Positions 42,344-51,785 of a DNA stretch of 64,000 nucleotides are shown piece by piece; within the stretch, counting starts at the first letter, position 1, and every line of letters begins with the position of its first letter. The stretch is from Thermobacillus sp. ZCTH02-B1. GTDB lineage: Bacteria; Bacillota; Bacilli; Paenibacillales; Paenibacillaceae. The notes under the pieces were generated by a model. It was not told the DNA's origin. It made no database searches and saw only the letters and a program-made list of their open reading frames with translations. The DNA lies in assembly GCF_002159085.1 (NCBI RefSeq), contig NZ_LZRU01000021.1, positions 1 through 64,000 of the forward strand. Direction: 5' to 3'. The translations under genes were made by a program, and so were the position numbers.

Positions 42344-44377
42344 GTGCTGAGCGACAAGCTTCCGAAAATCTGGTATGGCGGCGATTACAATCCGGAGCAG
42401 TGGGACGATCCGCGAATCTGGGACGAAGACATCCGCATGTTCAAGCTGGCGGGCATCGATGTGGCGACCCTGAACGTCTTCTCCTGGGCGATGATCCAGC
42501 CGGACGAGACGACGTACAACTTCGAGTTCCTCGACGCCACGATCAACCGGCTGTACGAGAACGGCATCCACACGTGCCTTGCGACCTCCACGGGCGCGCA
42601 CCCCGCCTGGATGGCGAAGAAATATCCGGACATCCTGCGCGTGGATTATCACGGACGCAAGCGGAAATTCGGCGGCCGGCACAACTCGTGCCCGAACAGC
42701 CCGACCTACCGCAGGTTCGCGCCGCTTCTCGCGGAGAAGCTGGCCGAGCGGTACCGGGACCATCCGGCGATCGTCGCGTGGCACGTCTCGAACGAGTACG
42801 GCGGCTACTGCTACTGCGAGCGGTGCGAGGCGGCGTTCCGCGAATGGCTGAAGAAGCGCTACGGCACCCTCGAGAACCTGAACAAGGCGTGGAACACGCG
42901 CTTCTGGGGGCACACGTTCTACGACTGGGACGAGATCGTCGCGCCGAACGAGCTGAGCGAGGAATGGAACGGCAACCGCACGAACTTCCAGGGCATCTCG
43001 ATCGACTACCGCCGCTTCCAGTCCGACAGTCTGCTTGAATGCTTCAAGCTCGAATATGACGCGATCAAAAAGCACACCCCGCACATCCCCGTCACGACGA
43101 ACCTGATGGGCACCTATCCGGAACTCGACTACTTCAAATGGGCGAAGCATATGGACGTCGTCTCGTGGGACAACTATCCGGCGATCGACACGCCGGTCAG
43201 CTTCACGGCGATGACGCACGATCTGATGCGCGGGCTGAAGAGCGGCCAGCCGTTCATGCTGATGGAGCAGACGCCGAGCCAGCAGAACTGGCAGCCGTAC
43301 AACTCGCTGAAGCGGCCGGGCGTCATGCGGCTCTGGAGCTGGCAGGCCGTCGCGCGCGGCGCCGACACCGTCATGTTCTTCCAGCTCCGGCGCTCCGTCG
43401 GAGCCTGCGAGAAGTTCCACGGCGCCGTCATCGAACACGTCGGCCACGAGCATACGCGCGTGTTCCGCGAGGTGGCGGAGCTCGGCCGGGAACTGAAGAT
43501 GCTCGGCGACCGCATCCTCGACGCGCGCGTCGAGGCGAAGGTCGCGATTGTGTACGATTGGGAGAACCGGTGGGCGGTGAGCCTCTCGAGCGGGCCGTCG
43601 ATCGCGCTGGATTATCTGAAGGAAGTGCACAACTATTACGACGCGCTTTACAGGCGGAACATCCAGGTCGACATGATCGGCGTGGACGAGCCCCTCGACC
43701 GGTACGACATCGTCATTGCGCCGGTGCTCTACATGGTGAAGACGGGTTACGCGGCGAAGCTCGAGGCGTTCGTCGCGCGCGGCGGCACGTTCGTCACGAC
43801 GTTCTTCAGCGGCATCGTCGACGAGCGCGACATCGTGCGGACCGGTGGCTATCCGGGAGAACTGCGGCGCCTGCTCGGCATCTGGGCGGAGGAGATCGAC
43901 GCGCTGCCGCCGGACCGGAAGAACCGGATCGTCATGACGAAGCCTTACGGCGAGCTGGAAGGCGAATACGAATGCAGCCTGCTCTACGACCTGATCCATC
44001 CCGAAGGCGCGGAGACGATCGCCGTCTACGGCGACGATTTCTATGCGGGCATGCCGGTCGTGACGGTGAACCGGTTCGGGGCCGGCCGGGCGTGGTACGT
44101 CGCGTCGAGTCCGGACGGGGAGTTCCTCGAACGGTTCCTCGGCACCCTGTGCGCGGAGAAGAAAATCCGGCCGCTCGTGAAGGCGGCGCCGGAGGGCGTC
44201 GAATGTTCGCGGCGGGTGAAGGACGGCCGCGGCTTCCTGTTCCTGCTGAATCACAATGCGGAAGCAAAGGAAGTCGAGCTGCATGAAGGCCGCTACACGG
44301 ATCTCCTGACCGGCGAGGCGGCGGAGGGGCGGACGGTCGTGCCCGGCAGGGGCGTACGGCTGCTCGAAGAAGCGTGA
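42344..44377 (+). CDS. GH42 beta-galactosidase
   Basis: 677 residues, normal for GH42. The opening IWYGGDYNPEQWD, the acid/base Glu in WHVSNEYGG (about residue 151) and the nucleophile Glu in MLMEQTPSQQNW (about 307) are diagnostic. The structural zinc site is present: Cys in NSCPNSP and CYCERCEAAF. No signal peptide. The start is the GTG at 42344, 10 bases after GGGAGG. It is followed almost at once by the YesM/YesN pair, which suggests one transcript. Confidence 0.95.
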   Translation: MLSDKLPKIWYGGDYNPEQWDDPRIWDEDIRMFKLAGIDVATLNVFSWAMIQPDETTYNFEFLDATINRLYENGIHTCLATSTGAHPAWMAKKYPDILRVDYHGRKRKFGGRHNSCPNSPTYRRFAPLLAEKLAERYRDHPAIVAWHVSNEYGGYCYCERCEAAFREWLKKRYGTLENLNKAWNTRFWGHTFYDWDEIVAPNELSEEWNGNRTNFQGISIDYRRFQSDSLLECFKLEYDAIKKHTPHIPVTTNLMGTYPELDYFKWAKHMDVVSWDNYPAIDTPVSFTAMTHDLMRGLKSGQPFMLMEQTPSQQNWQPYNSLKRPGVMRLWSWQAVARGADTVMFFQLRRSVGACEKFHGAVIEHVGHEHTRVFREVAELGRELKMLGDRILDARVEAKVAIVYDWENRWAVSLSSGPSIALDYLKEVHNYYDALYRRNIQVDMIGVDEPLDRYDIVIAPVLYMVKTGYAAKLEAFVARGGTFVTTFFSGIVDERDIVRTGGYPGELRRLLGIWAEEIDALPPDRKNRIVMTKPYGELEGEYECSLLYDLIHPEGAETIAVYGDDFYAGMPVVTVNRFGAGRAWYVASSPDGEFLERFLGTLCAEKKIRPLVKAAPEGVECSRRVKDGRGFLFLLNHNAEAKEVELHEGRYTDLLTGEAAEGRTVVPGRGVRLLEEA

Positions 44378-44448
44378 GCGCGGCGTCCCGCGCCGGGAAG
44401 CGGGAGCGGGATGCATCCGCGCCACGAACGGATGGGGGTGAACGCCCC

Positions 44449-46263
44449 GTGTTTCAGGCCGCGCTTCAATTCGTGAACAACCTGCGGCTCAGGACGAAGC
44501 TTGCGCTGTCGTTCCTCGTCGTCGTGTTCGTCCCGGTGCTGGCGGTCGGATTGCTGCTCGCGGGCCAGCTCCGGAGCATGGCGCTCGACAACGCCGTCGA
44601 GCAGACGGTCGCCAACGTGGAGCGCGTCAAGCAGCGCACGATGGAAGTCATCAACGTGGCGAACGACATCGCCTATCGGCTCGCGAACGACGACCGGCTG
44701 GAGACGGTCGCGAACCGGAGGTACAACACGACCTGGGAGGTCGTGTCCGCCTACCGGTCCTATCCCGATTTCGGGCAGTACATCAACCTGTACAACGAGA
44801 TCTCGAACATCCGGTTCTACATGGAAAACCCGACGATGCTGAACAACTGGGAGTTCATGCAGCCGGACGAGACGATCCGCCATTCCTGGTGGTACCGGTG
44901 GGCGCTGGACAGCTACAACGGCACCGTGGGCTGGTTCTACCTGGAGGACGAGCGGGACCGCAGGCATTACCTGAGCCTCGTGCGCAGGGTCTATTTTCCG
45001 AACGCAAAGACGAGCGGCGTGCTCGTCGTGAACGTCAACATGGACACGCTGGCGACGATCCTCGAACAGGAATCGTTCGAGACGATGATCGTGGACGACA
45101 GCGGCACGATCGTCTCGGCGAACCGGCCCGACCGGATCGGCCGGACGCTCGCCGACATCGAGTTCGCGCCGGAGCTCGCGGAAGCCCGGCAGGGCATGTT
45201 CGAGCAGGAGATGGGCGGCGAGGCGTACCGCATCCTGATCGAGCCGCTGGCGCCGAACGCGAGCGTCAGCGGCCTCCGGATCATCACGATCTTCGCGGTC
45301 GACGAGATCACGGCCGACGTCGACCGCATCCAGCTCACGGCGCTCGTCGTGATCATCGCCGCGCTCGCGCTCGGCATCATGCTGACCTACGCCTTCTCCG
45401 GCATGCTGACCCGGCGCATGAGCCGGCTCAGCAAGCACATCACGAAGGTGGCGACGGGGAACCTCACGACCGTCATGGAGATCGACGGCCAGGACGAGAT
45501 CGGGCAGCTCGCCCGCCAGTTCAATTCGATGGTCGCGAGCATCCAGGAGCTCGTGCGGGAAGTCGAGGAATCGAACCGGCAGAAACACCGGCTCGAGATG
45601 AAGCAGAACGAGATCCGGCTCAAAATGCTGGCCAGCCAGATCAACCCGCACTTCCTGTTCAACGCGCTCGAGTCGATCCGGATGAAGGCGCACCTGAAGG
45701 GCGAGAAGGAGATCGCCCAGATCGTCCGGCTGCTCGGCAAGCTGATGCGCAGGAGCCTCGAGATCAGCCGGCGGCTCGCGCGGCTTGAGGACGAGATCGA
45801 CATCGTGCGCTGCTATCTCGACATTCAGCGATTCCGCTACGAGGAGCGGCTGGACTACCGGATCGACGTCGAGCCGGGAACGGAGCACCTCCCCGTGCCG
45901 CCGCTCATCATCCAGCCGATCGTCGAGAACGCGGTCATCCACGGCATCGAGGGCAAGGAAGAGGGCGGAACCGTCACCGTCCGCATCGTCCGGGAAGGCG
46001 GCGCGGTCCGGGTGGACATCGCCGACGACGGCATCGGCATGGACGAAGAGCGGCTGGCCGCGCTCACCGCGTCGCTCGACGAGCGGGAGGAAGAGGAGCA
46101 GCGCCGGATCGGCCTGCGCAACGTCCATCAACGCCTGGTTCTGATGTACGGACGGTCCAGCGGACTGGAAATCGAGAGCAAGACCGGCGCCGGCACGCGC
46201 GTCACGTTCCGGCTGCCGGCCGGAGGTGAACGACTGCATGTACAAAGTGCTGGTGGTGGATGA
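44449..46263 (+). CDS. Sensor histidine kinase, YesM type
   Basis: 604 residues from the GTG at 44449, after GGGGGTG; an earlier GTG at 44374 overlapping the GH42 stop lacks a ribosome binding site. TM1 (LALSFLVVVFVPVLAVGLLL), an extracytoplasmic dCache-like sensor (about 50-280), TM2 (LTALVVIIAALALGIML) and a HAMP linker (MSRLSKHITKVATGNL) are visible. The phospho-accepting His lies in SQINPHFLFNALESI, and the ATPase motifs are IIQPIVENAVIHG and DDGIGMDEE. It signals extracellular sugar or a binding protein to the adjacent response regulator. Confidence 0.93.
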   Translation: MFQAALQFVNNLRLRTKLALSFLVVVFVPVLAVGLLLAGQLRSMALDNAVEQTVANVERVKQRTMEVINVANDIAYRLANDDRLETVANRRYNTTWEVVSAYRSYPDFGQYINLYNEISNIRFYMENPTMLNNWEFMQPDETIRHSWWYRWALDSYNGTVGWFYLEDERDRRHYLSLVRRVYFPNAKTSGVLVVNVNMDTLATILEQESFETMIVDDSGTIVSANRPDRIGRTLADIEFAPELAEARQGMFEQEMGGEAYRILIEPLAPNASVSGLRIITIFAVDEITADVDRIQLTALVVIIAALALGIMLTYAFSGMLTRRMSRLSKHITKVATGNLTTVMEIDGQDEIGQLARQFNSMVASIQELVREVEESNRQKHRLEMKQNEIRLKMLASQINPHFLFNALESIRMKAHLKGEKEIAQIVRLLGKLMRRSLEISRRLARLEDEIDIVRCYLDIQRFRYEERLDYRIDVEPGTEHLPVPPLIIQPIVENAVIHGIEGKEEGGTVTVRIVREGGAVRVDIADDGIGMDEERLAALTASLDEREEEEQRRIGLRNVHQRLVLMYGRSSGLEIESKTGAGTRVTFRLPAGGERLHVQSAGGG

Positions 46264-47761
46264 CGAGCCGACGATCCGCGAAGGCCTGCGGACGCTGGTC
46301 GACTGGGAGTCCTTCGGCTACCGGGTCGTCGACACGGCCGTGAACGGCCGGGACGCGCTGCAGAAATACGAGCTGCACCGCCCCGACCTGATGATCATCG
46401 ACATCAAGATGCCGGGCATCGACGGCCTGGAGGCGATCGAGCGGCTGCGCACCCGCGACCGGCGGCTTCACATGCTCATCCTGAGCGGCTATGCGGAGTT
46501 CGATTACGCGCGCCGGGCGATGAAGCACCGGATCGACGGGTACATGCTGAAGCCGGTCGACGAGGACGAACTGATCGATTACCTGAAGCGGCTGAAGAAG
46601 ACGCTGGACCGGGAGGCCGCGGAGCAGGAGCGCGCCGCCGGCTGGACGGCGGAGACGGTCGTCCGCGCGCTGCTCTCGGGCACGCCTCCGGCCGCGCTGG
46701 CCGGTCCGGCCGCCGCCGTCGGACTGGACGCTTCCTCCTGGGAAGCGGTGGTGATCCGGCTCCACGGCAGGGCCGGCGCAGACATCCTGCCCGAAGCGGA
46801 ACGGCGGTTGGCCGGCCGACTCGCTTCGCCGGAACGGATCTGTTACTCGGCCGAAGGCGAACTCGGCCTGCTCGTCGCGGGCGGCCTTGCGGGTGAAGCG
46901 CAGCGGAGCGCGCTGCTCGGGGCGGTCCGGGAAGCGCTGGACGGCCTCGAAACCGGGTTCACCGCCGCTTCCGGCGGCGTCGCGGAGAGCTGGACGGACA
47001 TTCCGTTGTCCCACGCGCGGGCGGCGGCGACGCTGCGCCGGTCCTTCTTCCTCGAGCCGGGGCGCATCCATCCGCCGGAGGACGGGCCGCGGGATGCGGA
47101 ATCCGCGCCGGACTCCGAGCCTCCGGACCTCACCGATCTGGCGGACCGGCTCGCGATCGCGATCGACGTCGCGAGCGAAGACTCGATCGGCGAATGGATC
47201 GGCGAAGCGGGCGCGCGCCTGCTCGCTTCGGACGCCGGCGAGGAGGCGGTCAAGGCGGCCTGCGCCCGGCTCGTCTCCTCCGTCGCCGCCCGCCTCGAGG
47301 CGCAGCGGCCCGGTTCGGCGGACGGCCTGCTCCGGTCAGGCCTCGCCGAACTGTACGGAGCGTGCCGCTTCGCGCAGCTCATGGAGGGCATGAAGCGCCT
47401 GATGACCGATTTCGCCCGGCAATCGGGGCAGGGCGGGCCCGCCACGCAGGTGAAGAAGATGATCGACATCATCCAACGCCACTACGACCGGAACCTGAAG
47501 CTCGAGACGATCGCCGGGATGCTGGGCTACAGCAGCGCCTACCTCGGCAAGGTGTTCAAGCAGGCGACGGGCGAGAACTTCAACACCTACCTCGACAAGG
47601 TGCGGATCGAAGAGGCGAAGAAGCTGCTGGCGCAGGGCTTGAAGGTGTACGAGGTGGCGGAGCGGGTCGGCTACGCGAACGTCGATTATTTTCACGGGAA
47701 ATTCCGCAAATACGTCGGGATGTCACCCGCCGCCTACCGGAAACGGGCGGGGGGAAGCTGA
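46238..47761 (+). CDS. Response regulator with AraC-type output, YesN type
   Basis: 507 residues from the ATG at 46238, overlapping the kinase gene by 26 bases. Receiver domain MYKVLVVDDEPTIREG with the phospho-acceptor Asp in LMIIDIKMPGIDG (about residue 54) and the Lys in MLKPVDEDE. A long Ala/Glu-rich linker (130-390) leads to the AraC domain (LETIAGMLGYSSAYLGKVF and RVGYANVDYFHGKFRKYVG). The expected target is the ABC transporter operon starting at 47900 and perhaps the GH genes. A GTG at 46226 lies inside the ribosome binding site and is rejected. Confidence 0.93.
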   Translation: MYKVLVVDDEPTIREGLRTLVDWESFGYRVVDTAVNGRDALQKYELHRPDLMIIDIKMPGIDGLEAIERLRTRDRRLHMLILSGYAEFDYARRAMKHRIDGYMLKPVDEDELIDYLKRLKKTLDREAAEQERAAGWTAETVVRALLSGTPPAALAGPAAAVGLDASSWEAVVIRLHGRAGADILPEAERRLAGRLASPERICYSAEGELGLLVAGGLAGEAQRSALLGAVREALDGLETGFTAASGGVAESWTDIPLSHARAAATLRRSFFLEPGRIHPPEDGPRDAESAPDSEPPDLTDLADRLAIAIDVASEDSIGEWIGEAGARLLASDAGEEAVKAACARLVSSVAARLEAQRPGSADGLLRSGLAELYGACRFAQLMEGMKRLMTDFARQSGQGGPATQVKKMIDIIQRHYDRNLKLETIAGMLGYSSAYLGKVFKQATGENFNTYLDKVRIEEAKKLLAQGLKVYEVAERVGYANVDYFHGKFRKYVGMSPAAYRKRAGGS

Positions 47762-47768
47762 CGGGGAA

Positions 47769-47816
47769 CAGGCTGCCGCTGGCGCCGCAGGGCGCCGGGG
47801 CAGCCTGTCGGATTTT
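47769..47816 (+). terminator. Hairpin between the two-component genes and the transporter
   Basis: CAGGCTGCC and GGCGCC arms pair with GGCGCC and GGCAGCCTG, then TCGGATTTT. Partial termination or mRNA processing would allow the transporter to be expressed separately. Confidence 0.6.
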
Positions 47817-47852
47817 GAAGGGATTTTCGCTCCGATCTGTCGGGTATTGCGG

Positions 47853-47873
47853 TGTAAGCGATTCCGATAGAAT
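47853..47873 (+). promoter_or_regulatory. Possible promoter -10 with cre-like site before the transporter operon
   Basis: TGTAAGCGATTCCG (47853-47866) matches 12 of 14 cre positions and abuts TAGAAT (47868-47873), about 27 bases before the first permease start. A TTGCGG lies 15 bases upstream of TAGAAT. Both are imperfect. Confidence 0.35.
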
Positions 47874-47899
47874 GGGGGTGTCAAGACGGGAGGGGTCGC

Positions 47900-48862
47900 A
47901 TGGAAGCGGCAACATGGACGGTCAAGAAAAACATGACGCGGAAGGAGCGGGCCGTGCGGTTCTTCCGCAACGCGGTCCGGAACCGGTGGCTGTACGCGAT
48001 GTCGCTGCCGTTCGTCGCGTGGGTGTTCGTTTTCCACTACCTGCCCCTCTGGGGGTGGACGATGGCGTTCCAGCGCTACCGACCCGGCCGGCCGTTCTTC
48101 GAGCAGGAGTGGGTCGGACTCGAGCATTTCCGGGCGCTGTTCCAGGATGAGCTGTTCTACCAGGTGCTGCGCAACACGCTCGCGATGAGCGTGATGGGGC
48201 TCGTGGCGGGCTTCGTCGTGCCGATCTTCTTCGCGCTCATGCTGAACGAGATCCGCCTGATGTTCTACAAGCGCTTCGTGCAGACGGTGTCCTATCTGCC
48301 GCACTTCGTCTCGTGGGTCGTCGTCGCCGGCATCGTCACGAAGATGCTGTCGACGGACGGCGGCCCGGTGAACGAGCTGCTCGTCGGGCTCGGCATCCTC
48401 GACGAACCGTACCCGTTCATGGCGAAGGGCAAGCTGTTCTGGATCATCGTCACGCTCGCCGACGTCTGGAAGGAGACCGGCTGGAACGCGATCATCTATC
48501 TCGCGGCGATCTCGGGGATCGGCCCCGAGCTCTACGAGGCGGCGCGGGTCGACGGCGCGAACCGCATCCAGCAGATGTGGCACATCACGCTGCCGGGCAT
48601 CCGGACGACGATCATCGTCCTGCTCATCATGTCGATCGGCCACCTGATCAGCATCGGGTTCGAGAAGCAGTTCCTGCTCGGCAACAACCTCGTGCGCGAA
48701 TATTCGCAGGTGCTCGATCTGTACGCGCTGAACTACGGCCTCGGCATGGGACGGTTCTCGTTCGGGACGGCGATCAACATTTTCAACTCGGTCGTCAGCG
48801 TCATCCTGCTGTTCACGGCGAACGGCATATTCAAGCGCGTGACCAGGGAAAGCATCATGTAG
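47900..48862 (+). CDS. lplB: ABC sugar transporter permease, LplB type
   Basis: 320 residues, six membrane helices starting at LYAMSLPFVAWVFVFHYLPL. The cytoplasmic EAA loop that contacts the ATPase is YEAARVDGANRIQQMWHITLPG. Members of this LplB/YtcO subfamily import oligosaccharides and share a multitask ATPase encoded elsewhere (MsmX type); none is encoded here. GGGAGGGG precedes the ATG. Partner permease follows after 12 bases. Confidence 0.93.
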   Translation: MEAATWTVKKNMTRKERAVRFFRNAVRNRWLYAMSLPFVAWVFVFHYLPLWGWTMAFQRYRPGRPFFEQEWVGLEHFRALFQDELFYQVLRNTLAMSVMGLVAGFVVPIFFALMLNEIRLMFYKRFVQTVSYLPHFVSWVVVAGIVTKMLSTDGGPVNELLVGLGILDEPYPFMAKGKLFWIIVTLADVWKETGWNAIIYLAAISGIGPELYEAARVDGANRIQQMWHITLPGIRTTIIVLLIMSIGHLISIGFEKQFLLGNNLVREYSQVLDLYALNYGLGMGRFSFGTAINIFNSVVSVILLFTANGIFKRVTRESIM

Positions 48863-48874
48863 GGAGGAGCGCGC

Positions 48875-49774
48875 ATGGGAAACAGGCTTCTCAGGTCATC
48901 GACCGTCTCCGACCGGCTGTTCGACGCGTTCGTGTACGCCTACGCGGCGTTCGTCCTGGTCATCACGCTGTATCCGTTCCTGCATGTCGCGGCCATCTCG
49001 CTCAACGATTCGATCGATACCGTGCGGGGCGGCATCACGATCTATCCGCGGAAGTTCACGTTGAAGAATTATGAAATGATCTTTTCCTATCAGCATCTGG
49101 GGACGGGCTTCCGCAATTCGGCGCTCCGCACGCTGATCGGCACGGTGCTCGGCGTCATCAGCTCGTCGATGCTCGCCTACACGCTGAGCCGGAAGGACTT
49201 CCAGGGACGGCGGTTCGTCTCCGTCTTCCTGGCCCTGACGATGTACGTCTCGGGCGGCCTCATTCCGTTCTTCCTGCTGATCCGCGAGCTGAATCTGATC
49301 AACACGTTCGCCGTCTACATCCTGCCGGGCATCGTGAGCGCCTTCAACGTGTTCGTCGTCCGCTCGTTCATCGACGGACTGCCCTACGCGCTGCAGGAAT
49401 CGGCGAAGATCGACGGCGCGAACGATTTCACGATCTACTGGCGCATCATCCTGCCACTCACGAAGCCGGCGCTCGCGACGATCGCGCTGTTCGTCGCGGT
49501 GGGGCACTGGAACTCGTGGTTCGATACGTACCTGTTCAACTCGCAGGCGGAGCATCTCACGACGCTGCAGTACGAGCTCATGAAAGTGCTGCAGAGCACG
49601 CAGTCGAGCGTCGACTACCGGGCTCGGAACATGAACGAGGTGATGGCGCACATTTCGCCGGAATCGGTCAAAATGGCGATCACGATGGTCGTCACGCTGC
49701 CGATCCTGTTCGTCTATCCGTTCCTGCAGCGCTACTTCGTGAAGGGCATGACGCTCGGCGCGGTCAAGAGCTGA
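48875..49774 (+). CDS. ytcP: ABC sugar transporter permease, YtcP type
   Basis: 299 residues, six membrane helices. LYPFLHVAAISLND near the N-terminus and the EAA loop LQESAKIDGANDFTIYWRIILP are standard for the second permease of this importer class. GGGAGGAG precedes the ATG, 12 bases after the first permease stop, so the two are co-translated. Confidence 0.93.
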   Translation: MGNRLLRSSTVSDRLFDAFVYAYAAFVLVITLYPFLHVAAISLNDSIDTVRGGITIYPRKFTLKNYEMIFSYQHLGTGFRNSALRTLIGTVLGVISSSMLAYTLSRKDFQGRRFVSVFLALTMYVSGGLIPFFLLIRELNLINTFAVYILPGIVSAFNVFVVRSFIDGLPYALQESAKIDGANDFTIYWRIILPLTKPALATIALFVAVGHWNSWFDTYLFNSQAEHLTTLQYELMKVLQSTQSSVDYRARNMNEVMAHISPESVKMAITMVVTLPILFVYPFLQRYFVKGMTLGAVKS

Positions 49775-49847
49775 CCGCCCGGGCCTTCCGCCGGACAAAC
49801 CGCCGAACAAACCTATGGTTGGCGTTGACGTTCCACATCCGGCATCG

Positions 49848-49879
49848 GTATTGGCGGGCCCTGGCCCGATCACCAATAC
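49848..49879 (+). promoter_or_regulatory. Stable RNA hairpin between permease and binding-protein genes
   Basis: GTATTGG-CGGGCC / GGCCCG-ATCA-CCAATAC, a 13-bp stem with one asymmetric bulge and a 2-base loop, without a U-tract. Such hairpins protect the 3' part of a message and raise binding-protein yield over permeases, as known for malEFG-type operons. Confidence 0.6.
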
Positions 49880-49916
49880 ATCTTGCACATCGATCACGGG
49901 AGGGGTATCAGACAGC

Positions 49917-51650
49917 ATGAACCGCAAGAGAAATTGGCTGGTCCTGCTGCTCGCCGTCGTCATGCTGGCCGGGCTGATCGCGGGCTGCGGCGGCAAGAAG
50001 AACGACGGAAGCGGCAATTCCGGCGGCGCGTCATCCGCGACCGGCGGCGGAAGCGGTTCCACGGACGCCGGAGACGGGGATCTCGAGCCGATCACCTTCA
50101 CGTTCTACGGCGCGGACCCGAATCCGAACTGGCAGAACATGCAGGATCCCGTCGGCAAGGCGATCACGGCGGCGACGGGCGTGATCCTCGACGCGGAATT
50201 CGAGGTCGGAGATCCGGCGCAGAAGATCGCGCTGATCGCGGCGTCCGGCAAATATCCGCACCTGATCAGCCCGAAGGGCGATCTCGGCAAGCTCGTGGAG
50301 GCCGGCGCCATGCTGGATCTCACGGACCTGATCGAGCAGCACGCGCCGAACATCAAGAAGCTGTTCGGCGACCAGATCAAGCGGCTGCGCTACAGCGAAG
50401 AAGACCCGTCGATCTACGTCATTCCGACGTACGCGGAGGTCGGCCAGACGTACTTCGATGCGAGCGGCGGCTTCCAGCTCCAGCACCGGGTCGTGAAGGA
50501 GCTCGGATTCCCTCGCATCCGGACGGTGAAGGACTTCGAGAACGCGATACGGGAGTACCTGAAGCGGCATCCCAAGGATGAAAACGGCAACCCGAACATC
50601 GGGCTGACGCTCAACGCGGACGACTGGCGCATGTACATCTCGGTCACGAACCCGGCGTTCTACACGACGGGCGCTCCGGACGACGGGGAGTACTACATCG
50701 ACATCGACACCTATGAGGTCACGTACCACTTCCGCCGTCCGATCGAGAAGGAATATTTCCGCTGGCTGAACCACATGAACGCGGAAGGCCTGCTCGATCC
50801 GGAGAGTTTCGTGCAGAAGTACGACCAGTACCTCGCGAAGATCGCATCCGGCCGCGTGCTCGGCCTGATCGACCAGCGCTGGGACTTCCAGGAAGGCGAG
50901 AACGCGCTCAAGGCGGAAGGCAAGTTCGAATACGGCTACGGCCACTATCCGGTCACGCTGACGGAGGAGTTCAAGGAGACGTCGTTCTGGCCGGTCGGCT
51001 TCAGCCCGGGTTGGGGCGTCGGCATCACGGTCGACTGCCCGGATCCGGTGCGCGCGATCAAATTCCTCGACTTCCTCGCTTCCGAGGAAGGCCAGATCCT
51101 CGACAACTGGGGGATCGAGGGCGAGCACTATTACTATGACGAGAACGGCAAGCGCGTCATTCCGGACGAACTCGTGGAGCGCAGGAAGAACGATCCTTCC
51201 GGCTTCCAGCGCGAGACGGGCATCGGCCTGTACCACAACCTGGGCGCCCACTACGGCGACGGCGTGCTCGACTCGACGGGCAACTATTACACGACGAACT
51301 TCCCGGAACAGATCATCGCGTCCTACAACGACGTCGAGAAGGAAGTGCTGGCCGCCTACGGCGCGAAGACTTGGAAGGACCTGTTCCCGAGCGAGGAGGA
51401 GTTCCCGGTCAAGCCGTGGGGCGCGGCGTGGAACATCCAGGTTCCGGCCGACAGCGAGCTGGCCGTCCTGCAGGAGCGGATGAAGGAGATCACGTGGCGC
51501 CGGATTCCGGAAGCGATCCTGGCACCGCCGGAAGACTTCGACCGCATCTGGGACGAGTATCAGCAGGAGCTGCTGAAGGCCGGCGTCGAAAAGATGGAAG
51601 ACGAGTACGAGAAACTCGTCCGGGCGCGCATCAAGCTCTGGAACGAGTGA
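49917..51650 (+). CDS. Sugar-binding lipoprotein of the ABC importer
   Basis: 577 residues, large for a solute-binding protein but usual for the LplA/YtcQ class. Lipobox LIAGC with the lipidated Cys at residue 24; a Gly/Ser-rich linker (30-50); the binding domain opens ITFTFYGADPNPNW. The C-terminal lobe carries DCPDPVRAIKFLDFLASEEG, a conserved block of this subfamily. It lies third in the operon after a hairpin. The C-terminal region is rich in Trp/Tyr that could stack on sugars. The ligand is unknown; the neighbouring GH31/GH42/GH3 suggest a galactosylated or xylosylated oligosaccharide. Confidence 0.93.
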   Translation: MNRKRNWLVLLLAVVMLAGLIAGCGGKKNDGSGNSGGASSATGGGSGSTDAGDGDLEPITFTFYGADPNPNWQNMQDPVGKAITAATGVILDAEFEVGDPAQKIALIAASGKYPHLISPKGDLGKLVEAGAMLDLTDLIEQHAPNIKKLFGDQIKRLRYSEEDPSIYVIPTYAEVGQTYFDASGGFQLQHRVVKELGFPRIRTVKDFENAIREYLKRHPKDENGNPNIGLTLNADDWRMYISVTNPAFYTTGAPDDGEYYIDIDTYEVTYHFRRPIEKEYFRWLNHMNAEGLLDPESFVQKYDQYLAKIASGRVLGLIDQRWDFQEGENALKAEGKFEYGYGHYPVTLTEEFKETSFWPVGFSPGWGVGITVDCPDPVRAIKFLDFLASEEGQILDNWGIEGEHYYYDENGKRVIPDELVERRKNDPSGFQRETGIGLYHNLGAHYGDGVLDSTGNYYTTNFPEQIIASYNDVEKEVLAAYGAKTWKDLFPSEEEFPVKPWGAAWNIQVPADSELAVLQERMKEITWRRIPEAILAPPEDFDRIWDEYQQELLKAGVEKMEDEYEKLVRARIKLWNE

Positions 51651-51684
51651 TCGGGTAACGTTCAGACTGTCGACCGTCTGCACT

Positions 51685-51710
51685 GCACCCCGTCAAGCAT
51701 GACGGGGTGC
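51685..51710 (+). terminator. Hairpin after the transporter operon
   Basis: GCACCCCGTCA / TGACGGGGTGC, an 11-bp stem with a 4-base loop. The U-tract is weak. Confidence 0.6.
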
Positions 51711-51785
51711 GGTTCATCACCCGCGGTCCGGCAGTCTTTCTTTTTGACGAGACCGGTCCGATTCGGGAGATGCCGTTGCGGTCCG

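Noticed and set aside
42320-44425. A 701-codon open frame on the minus strand opposite the GH42 gene
   Set aside because: It mirrors the codon structure of a clear GH42 enzyme, is Arg/His/Val-rich and has no ribosome binding site or family; it is a GC-rich shadow frame. The same applies to the long antisense frames over nrdJ, GH36, the SLH protein, cls and the alpha/beta hydrolase.
47900-51650. Complete ABC importer
   Set aside because: Only two permeases and a binding lipoprotein are present; no nucleotide-binding protein gene lies anywhere in the sugar region, so a shared ATPase must be encoded elsewhere.
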